64,000 nt of DNA from Cronobacter malonaticus LMG 23826 (GTDB lineage: Bacteria > Pseudomonadota > Gammaproteobacteria > Enterobacterales > Enterobacteriaceae): contig NZ_CP013940.1 in assembly GCF_001277215.2 (NCBI RefSeq), positions 2,046,001 through 2,110,000 of the forward strand, given 5' to 3'. The notes beneath the pieces are model-generated. The model searched no databases, was not told where the DNA came from, and saw nothing but the letters and a program-made list of their open reading frames with translations. Below, in pieces: positions 15,551-23,957 of this stretch (position 1 is the first letter of the stretch; each line of letters starts with the position of its first letter). The position numbers and the translations under genes are program-made.

Positions 15551-17767
15551 TCAGGCGTTAAGCTCGATTTTCTTGCCGTTGACCATGACGCCTGCGGCAT
15601 TAATGGTGATGCTGGCGCCGCCTGCGGTTATCTCTATGCTGCCGTTGCTGATAAGAATGCCGCTCTCGCCGACGTTTATCTGGAACGTGGTGGTGGCGCT
15701 GTCTGCGACGCTGCCTTCGGTAAAACGCGTATCACCGCCGGTGATGGTCAGTGTGCGCCCGGCGCCGATCGACACCACCTGTTTCTGGCTTACCACGCGG
15801 TTTTCATTAGCGCTCACCGTGACATCGCGGTTGCCGGTGACGTTCAGCGTCTGGTTGCCCGTGACCGAGACGGTGCGGTTCTGCTGCACTTGCACCTTTT
15901 CATTGCCGTTGACGGTGCGCGTGCGATCCTGATTCACCGTCAGCGTCTGGTTGCCGTCGACGATGCCGGTCTGGTTGCTTTTTACCGTCGCCGTGTGGTT
16001 GCCGGTGATGGTTTCATCGCGGTTCTGTTCGACGCTCAGGGTTTCATTGCCTTTGACGGTTTCGGTACGGTGCTGGTTAACCGTGGTGGTTTCGCTGCCC
16101 TGAATGGTTTTGGTGCGGTTCTGGCCTACCGTCACCGTTTCGTTGCCGTCCACGGTGCGGGTGCGGTTTTGCTTAATGTGGCTGGTTTCGTCTTTACCAA
16201 CCGTTTTGGTGCGGTTGCTGCCGACCGAGTGCGTTTCATCCTGCTCCACTTCGGTATCCATATTGCGCTCGGCATGCAGCCAGAACTGCTCCTGGCCCGG
16301 TTTATCCTCAAAGCGCAGGGCGTTGGCGTTATCGGGCGATCCGTCTTTGGAGCGGCTCATAAAGCCCATCTGCGTGGCGGCGGCGGGCAACTCCCACGGC
16401 GGCATTCGCGCCTCGTTATAGACGCGCCCGATAATAATCGGCCGATCCGGTTCGCCGTTGATGAAATCGACCACCACTTCATCGCCCACGCGCGGGATCT
16501 GGATGCCGCCAAAGCCCTGACCCGCCCAGGCGCTGGAGACGCGCACCCAGCAGGAGCTGTTTTCATCGCCCTGGCTGAACCGATCCCAGTGAAATTTCAC
16601 CTTTACGCGGCCATAGCGATCGGTCCAGATGGATTCGCCCTTCGGCCCCACAACACGGGCGGTTTGCGGCCCGTAGGTGCGCGGCCACGGCGTAACGAGC
16701 GCCGGGCGAAACGGTGTTTGCGCCGGGATCACCGTAAAATCGATCCGCTGGCGGCCTTCGCCCAGCCCGCCGGAGGTATATGGGTTTTCTTCAAATTCAT
16801 ACTCTGCGCCGACAACCAGCCAGTCAGTGTTATCTGCCACGTGCGGCGCTTTGATAAGCCGGAAGGTGTGCCCGGGCGCGATGCCGCTGGCGGTGCCGGA
16901 GCCGCGCGTTTGCTGCTGCTGCGCCTGCCACGCCTGCTGGCGGATGCGGGCGTAGGCTTCGCCGTCGCCATGCTCCACAAAGCGGCCCGGCCAGTCGTAC
17001 ACATCGATTTTGCCGGGGCTTGGCGACACCGGGTTTTGCATCGTCTGCAACATCCAGGCATGCGGCTTGCGAAAATCGTAGTCGTCGGTGCTGTAGAGGC
17101 CGGGCGTCACCACATGGCTTGCGGTGAGCTGGCTCACGCCCTCTTCTTTCACCACGCCGCCGCCGCTGGTGGCGTGCCAGGCGATAACCTCATAACCGGG
17201 AAACGGTATAGCGCGGGTGTAGTCGTCCATCAGCACCAGTGTGTGGCCGTCTTTATCATGGCGAAACAGATAGCTGATGCCCTCAAGCTCCAGCAGGCGG
17301 CTGATGAAATCGAAGCTGCTTTCGGCGTACTGCACGCAGTAATCCCACTGCCGGTAGCTGCGGGTAAGCTGGTCTTCGAATTTAACGTTGTGCTCCGAAA
17401 AGAGCGTTTTGACGATATCCGGCACGCGCTGCTGCTGGAAAATACGAAAATTGCGATCGCGCGTCATCGCCCAGAAATCAGGCTCCAGGGTCAGCTGGTA
17501 AACGGCGTAACGCTTGCTGTCGATCTCCTCGCTGCGTACCGCGACGGCGGTGATGTTGCCGGTCAGGTAGCGCGGGTTCAGCGTCTGGGTCGGGATCGTG
17601 ACGGTCATCGGCTGACCGAGCAATTGCTGGCGGTTGAGCGTGAAATCGTCGCTCAGCAGATCGACTTCAAAGCGAAACGGCGCTGACAGTTTTTCCTCGC
17701 CCCTCAGCGCCCAGAATAACAGCGAGCCGGGCGCGCCCGGTGATGTCGCGGTAATACGGTTAACCAT
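15551..17767 (-). CDS. vgrG: type VI secretion spike protein VgrG
   Basis: A 738-residue VgrG. The N-terminal gp27-like region (about 1-370) begins S-P-G-A-P-G-S-L-L-F-W. The gp5 OB-fold region (about 375-470) has D-R-Y-G-R-V-K-V-K-F-H-W, S-S-A-W-A-G-Q-G-F-G and P-R-V-G-D-E-V-V-V-D-F. A long run of about ten-residue repeats of the type G-N-x-T-x-T-V-x-Q-N-R-T (about 500-650) forms the beta-helix needle. The end is A-G-V-M-V-N-G-K-K-I-E. There is no added C-terminal toxin domain, so it probably carries the Rhs effector through its PAAR tip. It is the first gene of the island operon. No other T6SS structural gene is in the window, so it depends on an apparatus elsewhere. Confidence 0.95.
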   Translation of the reverse strand: MVNRITATSPGAPGSLLFWALRGEEKLSAPFRFEVDLLSDDFTLNRQQLLGQPMTVTIPTQTLNPRYLTGNITAVAVRSEEIDSKRYAVYQLTLEPDFWAMTRDRNFRIFQQQRVPDIVKTLFSEHNVKFEDQLTRSYRQWDYCVQYAESSFDFISRLLELEGISYLFRHDKDGHTLVLMDDYTRAIPFPGYEVIAWHATSGGGVVKEEGVSQLTASHVVTPGLYSTDDYDFRKPHAWMLQTMQNPVSPSPGKIDVYDWPGRFVEHGDGEAYARIRQQAWQAQQQQTRGSGTASGIAPGHTFRLIKAPHVADNTDWLVVGAEYEFEENPYTSGGLGEGRQRIDFTVIPAQTPFRPALVTPWPRTYGPQTARVVGPKGESIWTDRYGRVKVKFHWDRFSQGDENSSCWVRVSSAWAGQGFGGIQIPRVGDEVVVDFINGEPDRPIIIGRVYNEARMPPWELPAAATQMGFMSRSKDGSPDNANALRFEDKPGQEQFWLHAERNMDTEVEQDETHSVGSNRTKTVGKDETSHIKQNRTRTVDGNETVTVGQNRTKTIQGSETTTVNQHRTETVKGNETLSVEQNRDETITGNHTATVKSNQTGIVDGNQTLTVNQDRTRTVNGNEKVQVQQNRTVSVTGNQTLNVTGNRDVTVSANENRVVSQKQVVSIGAGRTLTITGGDTRFTEGSVADSATTTFQINVGESGILISNGSIEITAGGASITINAAGVMVNGKKIELNA

Positions 17768-17861
17768 GACGACGCCCCTTGACGTTATCCATCAGAATGT
17801 CCGCATGACAAAATCCGGTTAATCGCATGGTGATATTCCCGTAATGGCGCGCCGTCACGTC

Positions 17862-17887
17862 TCCGGTTTTTCAAAAGAAAAACCGGA
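17862..17887. other. perfect 11-bp stem-loop upstream of vgrG
   Basis: TCCGGTTTTTC and GAAAAACCGGA pair perfectly around an AAAA loop about 95 bases upstream of the vgrG ATG. On the minus (vgrG) strand the stem is followed by GACGTGACGG, not by a T-run, so it is not a clear terminator. It could act in the leader RNA or terminate incoming transcription. Confidence 0.55.
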
Positions 17888-17962
17888 AAGTACACGCGAG
17901 AAATATTCGGTATCGGGTGGTTAAGATATCATCATATTATCGGCAAGCGCGCGGACGCCAAG

Positions 17963-17976
17963 TGGGAATATTCCCA
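17963..17976. promoter_or_regulatory. 14-bp palindrome in the vgrG upstream region
   Basis: TGGGAATATTCCCA is a perfect palindrome about 200 bases upstream of vgrG in a 428-bp gene-free stretch. A half-like copy, GATATTCCC, lies at 17832-17840. It may be a regulator site; no regulator can be named. Confidence 0.4.
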
Positions 17977-18077
17977 TTCGGCGCGGCCTGCGCGCAAAGC
18001 GAGAGGCGCGTCACAGGGCGTTGGGAAATAAACGAAAGCAAAAAGAATGAAACCAGTAACGCGGGTAATTAATGCAT

Positions 18078-18102
18078 TTCGCGCCTTTTAAAATGGCGCG
18101 AA
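18078..18102. terminator. stem-loop downstream of the AraC-type gene
   Basis: TTCGCGCC and GGCGCGAA form a perfect 8-bp stem with a 9-base AT loop, about 95 bases after the stop of the AraC-type gene. A strong T-run is missing, so termination is only probable. The rest of 17888-18195 is AT-rich and without a supported gene. Confidence 0.45.
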
Positions 18103-18195
18103 TAATATATTTTCTGCCTGCGATGGGCCTTAAATAAAATATCGGCGTCTGAAAACCACAGCTGGAAAATAGTCGCGAAAATAATCCGCGGGCCG

Positions 18196-19137
18196 TTAAT
18201 GATTCGCCGTCATCGCCTCAAACTGCGTGGGCGGCAGCAGCGCGAACGATTGTTTCATTTCACGGGTTTCCGCCCCCGGCGTGCGGCCAAACAGACGGCG
18301 AAACTCCCGGTTAAACTGCGACGGGCTTTCATAGCCGACGCGCAGCGCGGCGGTGGCAGCGCTGAGATTGTCGCGGATCATCAATAACCGTGCCTGATGC
18401 AGACGCACCGCTTTGATGTATTGCACCGGCGAGTTGCTGGTCACCGCTTTGAAGTGCGCGTGAAAGGCGGGCGCGCTCATGCCGGCTTCGGCGGCGAGCG
18501 TCGCGACATCGAGCCGCCCGGCGTAGTCGGCGTGAATGCGTTGCAGCACGCGCGAGATGCGGCTGAACTTGCCGAAGCTTGCCAGCGCCGCGCGGATGGC
18601 ACCGCCCTGCTCGCCGATCAATACCCGGTAATACAGCTCTTTGACAATCGCCGGACCGAGAATATGCGCCTCCTGCGGGTGGCTCAGGGCGCGCAGGAGC
18701 CGCAGCGTGGTATCGGCAAGCGGCGCGTCGAGCGGCGTCGAGAGAATGCCTTCCGGCGGTGCGGCATCTGCGCCCCGCTCGCCGTCGAGCGCCAGCACCA
18801 GTTCGGCAATCACGGTCATTTCCAGCCGCACCGCCACGGCAAGCAACGGCTCCTGCGGCGTGGCGTCGGTTTCCGTTGAGAACGGCAGCGGCACCGAGAG
18901 CACAAGATAATGACTGGCGTTATAGGTGTAGATCTTATCGGCAAGATAACCGCGCTTGCAGCCCTGGCAGACAATCACGATACACGGCTCATACAGCACC
19001 GGTGTGCGTGGCAGCGCGCGGTTGGAGCGCATAAAGCGCACCGCATCAAGCTGTGAGCGGGTGTAACCCTCCTGCGGGGCCAGTTGCTCCAGCAGTTGAA
19101 TGGTTTCACGCTGTACTGGCGGCATCGGCATGGTCAT
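18196..19137 (-). CDS. AraC family regulator with AraC_N domain (YqhC-like)
   Basis: A 313-residue regulator. The N-terminal AraC_N-type cupin domain (about 20-180, with Y-E-P-C-I-V-I-V-C-Q-G and Y-L-V-L-S-V-P-L-P) is followed by a double helix-turn-helix (about 205-300) with F-H-A-H-F-K-A-V-T and V-G-Y-E-S-P-S-Q-F-N-R-E-F-R-R-L-F-G. This architecture matches YqhC, which senses aldehydes and activates oxidoreductase genes. The frame opens upstream, but GGAG lies eight bases before the ATG at 19137, so that start was taken. The divergent neighbour 185 bp away is an SDR oxidoreductase, a likely target. Confidence 0.88.
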   Translation of the reverse strand: MTMPMPPVQRETIQLLEQLAPQEGYTRSQLDAVRFMRSNRALPRTPVLYEPCIVIVCQGCKRGYLADKIYTYNASHYLVLSVPLPFSTETDATPQEPLLAVAVRLEMTVIAELVLALDGERGADAAPPEGILSTPLDAPLADTTLRLLRALSHPQEAHILGPAIVKELYYRVLIGEQGGAIRAALASFGKFSRISRVLQRIHADYAGRLDVATLAAEAGMSAPAFHAHFKAVTSNSPVQYIKAVRLHQARLLMIRDNLSAATAALRVGYESPSQFNREFRRLFGRTPGAETREMKQSFALLPPTQFEAMTANH

Positions 19138-19322
19138 CGCGGCGTCTCCGTTATATTTTCCTGCAATGATTGTGGCACGTTGCGCGTAAAGCTTCACCAG
19201 GGCTAATAGGATCAGGCAATACAGCAAGAGTAATGGCGCTATTGAGACGAGTGCTGCGGGCGTAGGCTTCATGCATACGGCACCGGCAGCCCGCCGGGCC
19301 TTCTCGTGAAGGAGTAAGCACC

Positions 19323-20060
19323 ATGACGATGACCGAAGAACGCAAAGTTATCCTGCTCACCGGCGCCAGCAGCGGTATCGGCGAAGCGACGGCGCGCCTG
19401 CTGGCCGCCCAGGGCTACCGTTTACTGATTGGCGCGCGCCGCACCGACCGTCTCGCGGCGCTGTGCGAGGAACTGCGCTTTAACGGCGCGCAGATAGATT
19501 ACGCGGCGCTGGACGTAACAAAACTCGACAGCATGGAAGCCTTTGTGCAGACGGCGCTGGATAAATATGGCCAGGTTGACGCCTTCATTAATAACGCGGG
19601 CGTGATGCCGCTCTCACCGCTGGCCTCGCTGAAAGTGGACGAGTGGAACCAGATGCTCGATGTGAACGTGCGCGGCGTGCTGCACGGCATCGCCGCCGTG
19701 TTGCCGGTGATGCAGGCGCGCAATCGCGGGCAGATCATTAATATCGCGTCCATTGGCGCGTATCGAGTTTCCCCAACCGCCGCTGTTTACTGCGCCACCA
19801 AATATGCGGTACGCGCGATAACCGACGGGCTGCGCCAGGAAAATGAAACGATCCGCGTGACGTTAATCAGCCCCGGCGTGGTGGAATCTGAACTGGCGAC
19901 GCATATCACGGATGAAACCGCCCGCGTGGCGATGGACGATTTCCGCCGTATCGCGCTGCCTGCCGACGCTATTGCCCGCGCCATCGCCTACGCCATCGAG
20001 CAGCCGGATAACGTGGACGTGAGCGAAATCGTGGTGCGTCCGACGGCAAGCCCGCATTAA
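19323..20060 (+). CDS. SDR family oxidoreductase
   Basis: A 245-residue classical short-chain dehydrogenase. The cofactor motif T-G-A-S-S-G-I-G lies near the N-terminus, N-N-A-G at about 90-93, catalytic Ser in I-A-S-I-G and Tyr/Lys in Y-C-A-T-K. Arg after the first strand (G-A-R-R-T-D-R) suggests NADPH. Substrate unknown. GGAG lies eight bases upstream of the ATG. It is divergent from the AraC_N regulator, which probably induces it in response to an aldehyde or ketone (inference). Confidence 0.9.
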   Translation: MTMTEERKVILLTGASSGIGEATARLLAAQGYRLLIGARRTDRLAALCEELRFNGAQIDYAALDVTKLDSMEAFVQTALDKYGQVDAFINNAGVMPLSPLASLKVDEWNQMLDVNVRGVLHGIAAVLPVMQARNRGQIINIASIGAYRVSPTAAVYCATKYAVRAITDGLRQENETIRVTLISPGVVESELATHITDETARVAMDDFRRIALPADAIARAIAYAIEQPDNVDVSEIVVRPTASPH

Positions 20061-20073
20061 TACGCTTTATCCT

Positions 20074-20104
20074 GCCGGGGCGCGCCCCGGCTTTGCGCTT
20101 TTTT
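20074..20104 (+). terminator. terminator after the SDR gene
   Basis: Stem GCCGGGGC/GCCCCGGC with a 2-base inner loop, followed by TTTGCG and then a run of six T at 20099-20104, starting 13 bases after the SDR stop. Confidence 0.7.
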
Positions 20105-20192
20105 ACAGGCCGTTTACTCCGCTCGACACGCGCGCCGCTCCCGTTGGCTATAGTCAAACACGTTTGCTGTTGAACCGTAAGGAGAACCGCCT

Positions 20193-21194
20193 GTGTCATT
20201 ACGCTTATCCAGCGCGGCGCTGCTCTGCGCCCTGGCCGCACCTGCGCTTGCCGAAACGCCTGCTTACGGCCCCGAACTCGAAGGCTTCGATTACGGCTGG
20301 CCGGTGGCGCGCTTTAATTTTGAATCCCAGCGCCAGCGGATGCAAATGGCGTATATCGATGTGCAACCCGATAAACCCAACGGCCGCACCGTGGTGCTGT
20401 TGCATGGCAAAAATTTCTGCGCCGGCACCTGGGATACGACGCTTCGTACGCTGCGCGACGCCGGATATCGCGTCATCGCGCCGGATCAGATTGGCTTTTG
20501 CAAATCCACCAAACCCGAGCGCTACCAGTACAGCTTTCAGCAGCTGGCGCAGAATACCCACGCGCTATTGGAAAAACTCGGCGTAAAAAAGGCGACTGTT
20601 ATAGGCCACTCCACGGGCGGGATGCTGGCGACGCGTTACGCGCTGATGTACCCGGATGAAACAGAACAACTGGTGATGATTAACCCGATTGGCCTGGAAG
20701 ACTGGAAAGCGAAAGGCGTACCGGCGCAGTCGGTGGATGCGTGGTATCAGCGCGAGCTAAAAACCAGCGCGCAGAGCATCCGCAAGTATGAACAGAACAC
20801 CTATTACGCCGGACAGTGGAAACCGGAATATGACCGCTGGGTCACGATGCTTGCCGGAATGTATCAGGGCGCGGGCAAAGAGAAGGTGGCGTGGAACTCC
20901 GCGCTGCTCTACGACATGATCTACACCCAGCCGGTGGTGTATGAATTCGGCCAGCTGAAAATGCCGACGCTGCTGCTGATTGGCAATAAAGACACAACCG
21001 CGCCCGGCAAAGACGCCGCGCCGCCAGAGGTGCAAAAGACGCTCGGCGACTACCCGGCGCTTGGCAAGGCGGCGGCGAGCGCCATTCCCCACGCGACGCT
21101 CGTCACCTTTGAAGATCTCGGCCACGCGCCGCAAATCCAGGCGCCCGAGCGGCTCCATAAGGCGCTGCTGGACGGCCTGAACGCGCTGAAATAA
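20193..21194 (+). CDS. exported alpha/beta hydrolase
   Basis: A 333-residue protein starting at GTG with AAGGAG upstream. The cleavable signal peptide ends A-L-A-E near residue 21. The hydrolase motifs are L-L-H-G-K-N-F (oxyanion hole), the nucleophile elbow G-H-S-T-G-G, Asp in N-K-D-T-T-A and His in G-H-A-P-Q. All catalytic residues are present, so it should be an active periplasmic esterase or lactonase-type hydrolase. Its substrate cannot be assigned. The gene is flanked by terminators on both sides and is monocistronic. Confidence 0.9.
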   Translation: MSLRLSSAALLCALAAPALAETPAYGPELEGFDYGWPVARFNFESQRQRMQMAYIDVQPDKPNGRTVVLLHGKNFCAGTWDTTLRTLRDAGYRVIAPDQIGFCKSTKPERYQYSFQQLAQNTHALLEKLGVKKATVIGHSTGGMLATRYALMYPDETEQLVMINPIGLEDWKAKGVPAQSVDAWYQRELKTSAQSIRKYEQNTYYAGQWKPEYDRWVTMLAGMYQGAGKEKVAWNSALLYDMIYTQPVVYEFGQLKMPTLLLIGNKDTTAPGKDAAPPEVQKTLGDYPALGKAAASAIPHATLVTFEDLGHAPQIQAPERLHKALLDGLNALK

Positions 21195-21199
21195 TACAC

Positions 21200-21224
21200 A
21201 GCCCGCCCGCAGGCGGGCTTTATT
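21200..21224 (+). terminator. terminator after the exported hydrolase
   Basis: Stem AGCCCGCC/GGCGGGCT with a 4-base loop, followed by TTATT, starting five bases after the stop codon. Confidence 0.8.
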
Positions 21225-21303
21225 CATCAGATAAACCCGTAAAAGCCCTTTCTTTCTCTCTGCCTTCACCAGGCTTTCTATACTGTTGGCCGGGAGGTTT
21301 TAC

Positions 21304-21501
21304 ATGCTAAGAATATTTCGCTCGCTTTTTACCAGCCCGGAAAAGCTGGTTCATGCCGTTCATCCGGCGCATATCCAGGATGCGATTGACGAAGGAGAAC
21401 GCATTATCATCGATGAGGATGGCAACGCTTCGGTTAATGTGGAGTGTCTTGCCGTTCAGGAAGATTTCGCCCGTCACGTTGAAATGCTGAAGAGGGCTTA
21501 A
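21304..21501 (+). CDS. 65-residue protein of unknown function
   Basis: A small acidic protein (L-V-H-A-V-H-P-A-H-I-Q-D-A-I followed by G-E-R-I-I-I-D-E-D-G). The ATG at 21304 follows GGGAGG by six bases; a TTG 18 bases upstream in frame is less likely. It ends one base before the following membrane gene, so the two are co-translated. Function unknown. The name of any family is not evident to me. Confidence 0.7.
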   Translation: MLRIFRSLFTSPEKLVHAVHPAHIQDAIDEGERIIIDEDGNASVNVECLAVQEDFARHVEMLKRA

Positions 21502-21502
21502 G

Positions 21503-22267
21503 ATGGGAACGGCGATATTTATGGTGCTGATGGTCTGCGGCTACTGGTATACCAGCCGCGATCTCTCCACCCGATTTAAGTTTATGCGCACCTCGGGGTG
21601 GGACGTCTATTTCCTGGTGGCGCTCTACGGCTGTATTTTCGTGTTGCAGGGCATTATCGCCACCGGCCTGCTATGGCTGGCGCTGCTTTGCGTCTCAAGC
21701 GTGCTGAACGCGTTTCCCGCGTGGTCCGGCAGCGATGACTATCACTACCAGATGGCGTTTATGAACTGGAGCTTTCTCGGCATCCAGGCGCCGGTCGTGC
21801 TGATGCTGGGTTTTGCCATTCTGTTTTGTCTCTACCGCGCGAACTGGTCGCCGACGGCGAAGCTCGATAACACTGGCCGACGCACGCTCTACCGCACGCT
21901 CTCACGCGCCAACGGCATCGAAGGACTGCTGTATGAGTGCATGGAAGAGGGCGAGCTTATCTGGATAACCATGAAATCCCAGCGCGTATACATTGGGATG
22001 ATCCACAGCGCCACCTTCGACAGCACCCGCAGCGATATCAGCAACCTGGTGCTCATTCCGATGCTGAGCGGCTACCGCGACCACGAAACGCTGGATTTGC
22101 GCGTCGAGCACAACTACAGCGCCTGGTATGACAGTCACGACATCACGCTGCAGGCCGGAGAGAAATCGGCGCTCGCCTATCGCAAGGTCATTCTACTCAA
22201 TCAGATTGAAAGTCTGTCGCTGTTCGACCCGGCGCAGTCGCTGGCGCTCGGCATGCGCGACACGTAG
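21503..22267 (+). CDS. membrane protein of unknown function
   Basis: A 254-residue inner-membrane protein with hydrophobic segments at about 2-16, 34-66 (possibly two helices) and 90-110. A soluble cytoplasmic C-terminal domain (about 115-254) begins after L-Y-R-A-N-W-S-P-T and contains G-L-L-Y-E-C-M-E-E-G-E-L and V-Y-I-G-M-I-H-S-A-T. It forms a tight two-gene unit with the 65-residue gene before it. I do not recognise the family. No catalytic motif stands out. Confidence 0.75.
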   Translation: MGTAIFMVLMVCGYWYTSRDLSTRFKFMRTSGWDVYFLVALYGCIFVLQGIIATGLLWLALLCVSSVLNAFPAWSGSDDYHYQMAFMNWSFLGIQAPVVLMLGFAILFCLYRANWSPTAKLDNTGRRTLYRTLSRANGIEGLLYECMEEGELIWITMKSQRVYIGMIHSATFDSTRSDISNLVLIPMLSGYRDHETLDLRVEHNYSAWYDSHDITLQAGEKSALAYRKVILLNQIESLSLFDPAQSLALGMRDT

Positions 22268-22331
22268 CGCAAAATGGTTCGCGGGCGGCTTGTGTTACCC
22301 TGCCCGCTTACGTCAATACAGGGTTATGCGA

Positions 22332-22925
22332 ATGAACGACAGTCACTCTTTTATGGCGCCGGTACCGCTGGAGAAAGCGTACCGGTTAATTAACCACGGG
22401 CCAACGGTGCTGGTTTCCGCCCGTCACGACGGCGTGGAAAACGTAATGGCCGCCGCGTGGGCCTGCGGGCTGGATTTCTTGCCACCGAAGGTGACGGTGG
22501 TGATTGATAAAATCGCCCGCACCCGCGAACTGCTGGAGCGCAGTGGGTCATTTGTGTTGCAGGTGCCGACCGTCGCACAGCGGGAAATGACGTATCAGGC
22601 GGGCACGCTGAGCCTGCATAACGAGCCTGAAAAACTGAAGCTCGCCGGCGTGGAGCTGTTCCATATGGACGGCGTTGATGCGCCGCTGGTTGCGGGCTGC
22701 TCGGCATGGCTTGCCTGCGAGCTGATTCCCGAGCCGCATAATCAGCAGCAATACGATCTGTTTATCGGTCAGGTGACCGCCGCCTGGGCCGACACGCGCG
22801 TGTTTCACGACGGACGCTGGCATTTTGAGGATGCGCCGCCGGAGTTGCGCAGCCTGCACCACGTCGCAGGCGGGCATTTCTACGCCATCGGTGAGGCGTT
22901 CCCGCGTACGGACAGCGAAATTTAA
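22332..22925 (+). CDS. flavin reductase family protein
   Basis: A 197-residue flavin-reductase-like (DIM6/NTAB) FMN-binding protein with a split-barrel fold. P-T-V-L-V-S-A-R-H-D-G, A-A-W-A-C-G-L-D-F and K-V-T-V-V-I-D-K follow the family pattern, and H-V-A-G-G-H-F-Y-A-I-G closes the barrel. It may reduce flavin for a monooxygenase or bind FMN in another reaction; no partner is adjacent. ATG at 22326 and 22332 are both possible. The second is better spaced from AGGG. Confidence 0.88.
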   Translation: MNDSHSFMAPVPLEKAYRLINHGPTVLVSARHDGVENVMAAAWACGLDFLPPKVTVVIDKIARTRELLERSGSFVLQVPTVAQREMTYQAGTLSLHNEPEKLKLAGVELFHMDGVDAPLVAGCSAWLACELIPEPHNQQQYDLFIGQVTAAWADTRVFHDGRWHFEDAPPELRSLHHVAGGHFYAIGEAFPRTDSEI

Positions 22926-22948
22926 ACGCCCTCTTCTGATTTTCTTCC

Positions 22949-22973
22949 AAAGCCAGCGCGTCTGGCTTTTTTT
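22949..22973 (+). terminator. terminator after the flavin reductase gene
   Basis: Stem AAAGCCAG/CTGGCTTT with a 5-base loop, followed by an uninterrupted T-run. Confidence 0.85.
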
Positions 22974-23096
22974 ATACCTGTACCGGGCCGTTTCACGCGG
23001 TTCGCTCTGCCATTTCTTCCCTGTCTAGCTAAACAACCAGCGCTGACGTGACAGCAGATTCGTTGGATCGTATAAAGTATGTTGTAACTAAAACAG

Positions 23097-23501
23097 TTAA
23101 ATGTCGTTCGCTTTAGCCATTCGGCCCTTTTTCCGGGAGGTTTTACGCGGTTTTGGCTCCGGCGCGCGCATGGCAGCGGCCACTCCCTCACGCGCCCAGC
23201 GCAATAATTCCTGATTATCCTCCACCAGCTCCTCCGCGATGCGGTAATAACCCAGCGCGACTTCCTGCTGGCCGCCGCTGCGTCGGGTAGTGACATAGGT
23301 AAAAGGCGGGAAGCCTTCAGCGATAAACCGTTCGCGGTTCTTATCGTCCGCTTTGATATAAAGCTGCGCGTCGCCATCCACCAGCGCAAACATCCGCCCT
23401 GCCTGAAACAGCGCCACGCAGCCAAACATACGGCGGGTTTCCACCGCACCGAGAGAGGCCAGTTGATCTAACAGAAAGGTAATGTATTCACGGGAAACGC
23501 T
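23097..23501 (-). CDS. TfoX N-terminal domain protein
   Basis: A 134-residue protein with only the TfoX/Sxy N-terminal domain: L-D-Q-L-A-S-L-G, R-R-M-F-G-C-V-A-L-F, F-A-L-V-D-G-D-A-Q-L-Y-I-K-A-D and the Y-Y-R-I-A-E-E-L region. The last 25 residues are Lys/Arg-rich. Full-length Sxy/TfoX activates competence genes with CRP; proteins with the N-domain alone have no settled role. The ATG at 23501 has GGAGGAG upstream; the six-codon longer start lacks an RBS. It is transcribed away from the GATC-rich intergenic region. Confidence 0.85.
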   Translation of the reverse strand, partial: SVSREYITFLLDQLASLGAVETRRMFGCVALFQAGRMFALVDGDAQLYIKADDKNRERFIAEGFPPFTYVTTRRSGGQQEVALGYYRIAEELVEDNQELLRWAREGVAAAMRAPEPKPRKTSRKKGRMAKANDI

Positions 23502-23557
23502 CATTGCTCTCCTCCACACGAGATTACGAGACAGGAATTAACGGCAGCCTAAAAAAG

Positions 23558-23688
23558 GATCGGAACAGGGATCTTTTCATTTTCACAGGATCGTCAAAAG
23601 TGACAGGGTTGGTAGCCCTGCATCGACAGAGATCGCATGGGATCATCAATCAGGATATTTTTTGTTCACTTTGCACATGTTATCCACA
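23558..23688. other. cluster of five GATC sites and a DnaA-box match in a 456-bp intergenic region
   Basis: GATC occurs at 23558, 23570, 23589, 23631 and 23641. A perfect consensus DnaA box, TTATCCACA, lies at 23680-23688. CAGGG/CCCTG at 23605-23621 forms a short hairpin. The region is AT-rich toward 23900 and contains no supported gene; it is the promoter region of the divergent TfoX-like and SDR genes. It is not oriC, since the usual oriC neighbours are absent. Confidence 0.5.
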
Positions 23689-23957
23689 GGCAAGCGGAGC
23701 CGCACAACAATATCTTTATGATAAATGACTAAGCCTTTGATAAGCAAAGTTAAAACTCCCTGCTCCCTGCTCTGCTTTATTTGCAGCGCGAAAATTTGGG
23801 TTCCGTCACATTTTTTAATGACTTTTTATTTGAGTTAAAACAGGCAGTTACCAGGATTCAACCGCCTGCGACTTGCGAAGCCCGCAATGAATGCCAGAGT
23901 TAACAAGGACTTGATGATTAAGCACAGCATTGTGCCAGACACTGGAAAGGAGGATGT

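Noticed and set aside
15530..17686. 718-codon open frame antisense to vgrG
   Set aside because: It is the complementary frame of a GC-rich, well-conserved vgrG with repeated sequence; the product is low-complexity, with no RBS or family.
23520..23957. Chromosomal origin suggested by GATC cluster and DnaA box
   Set aside because: Only one DnaA box, no AT-rich 13-mers in register and no mnmG/mioC-type neighbours.
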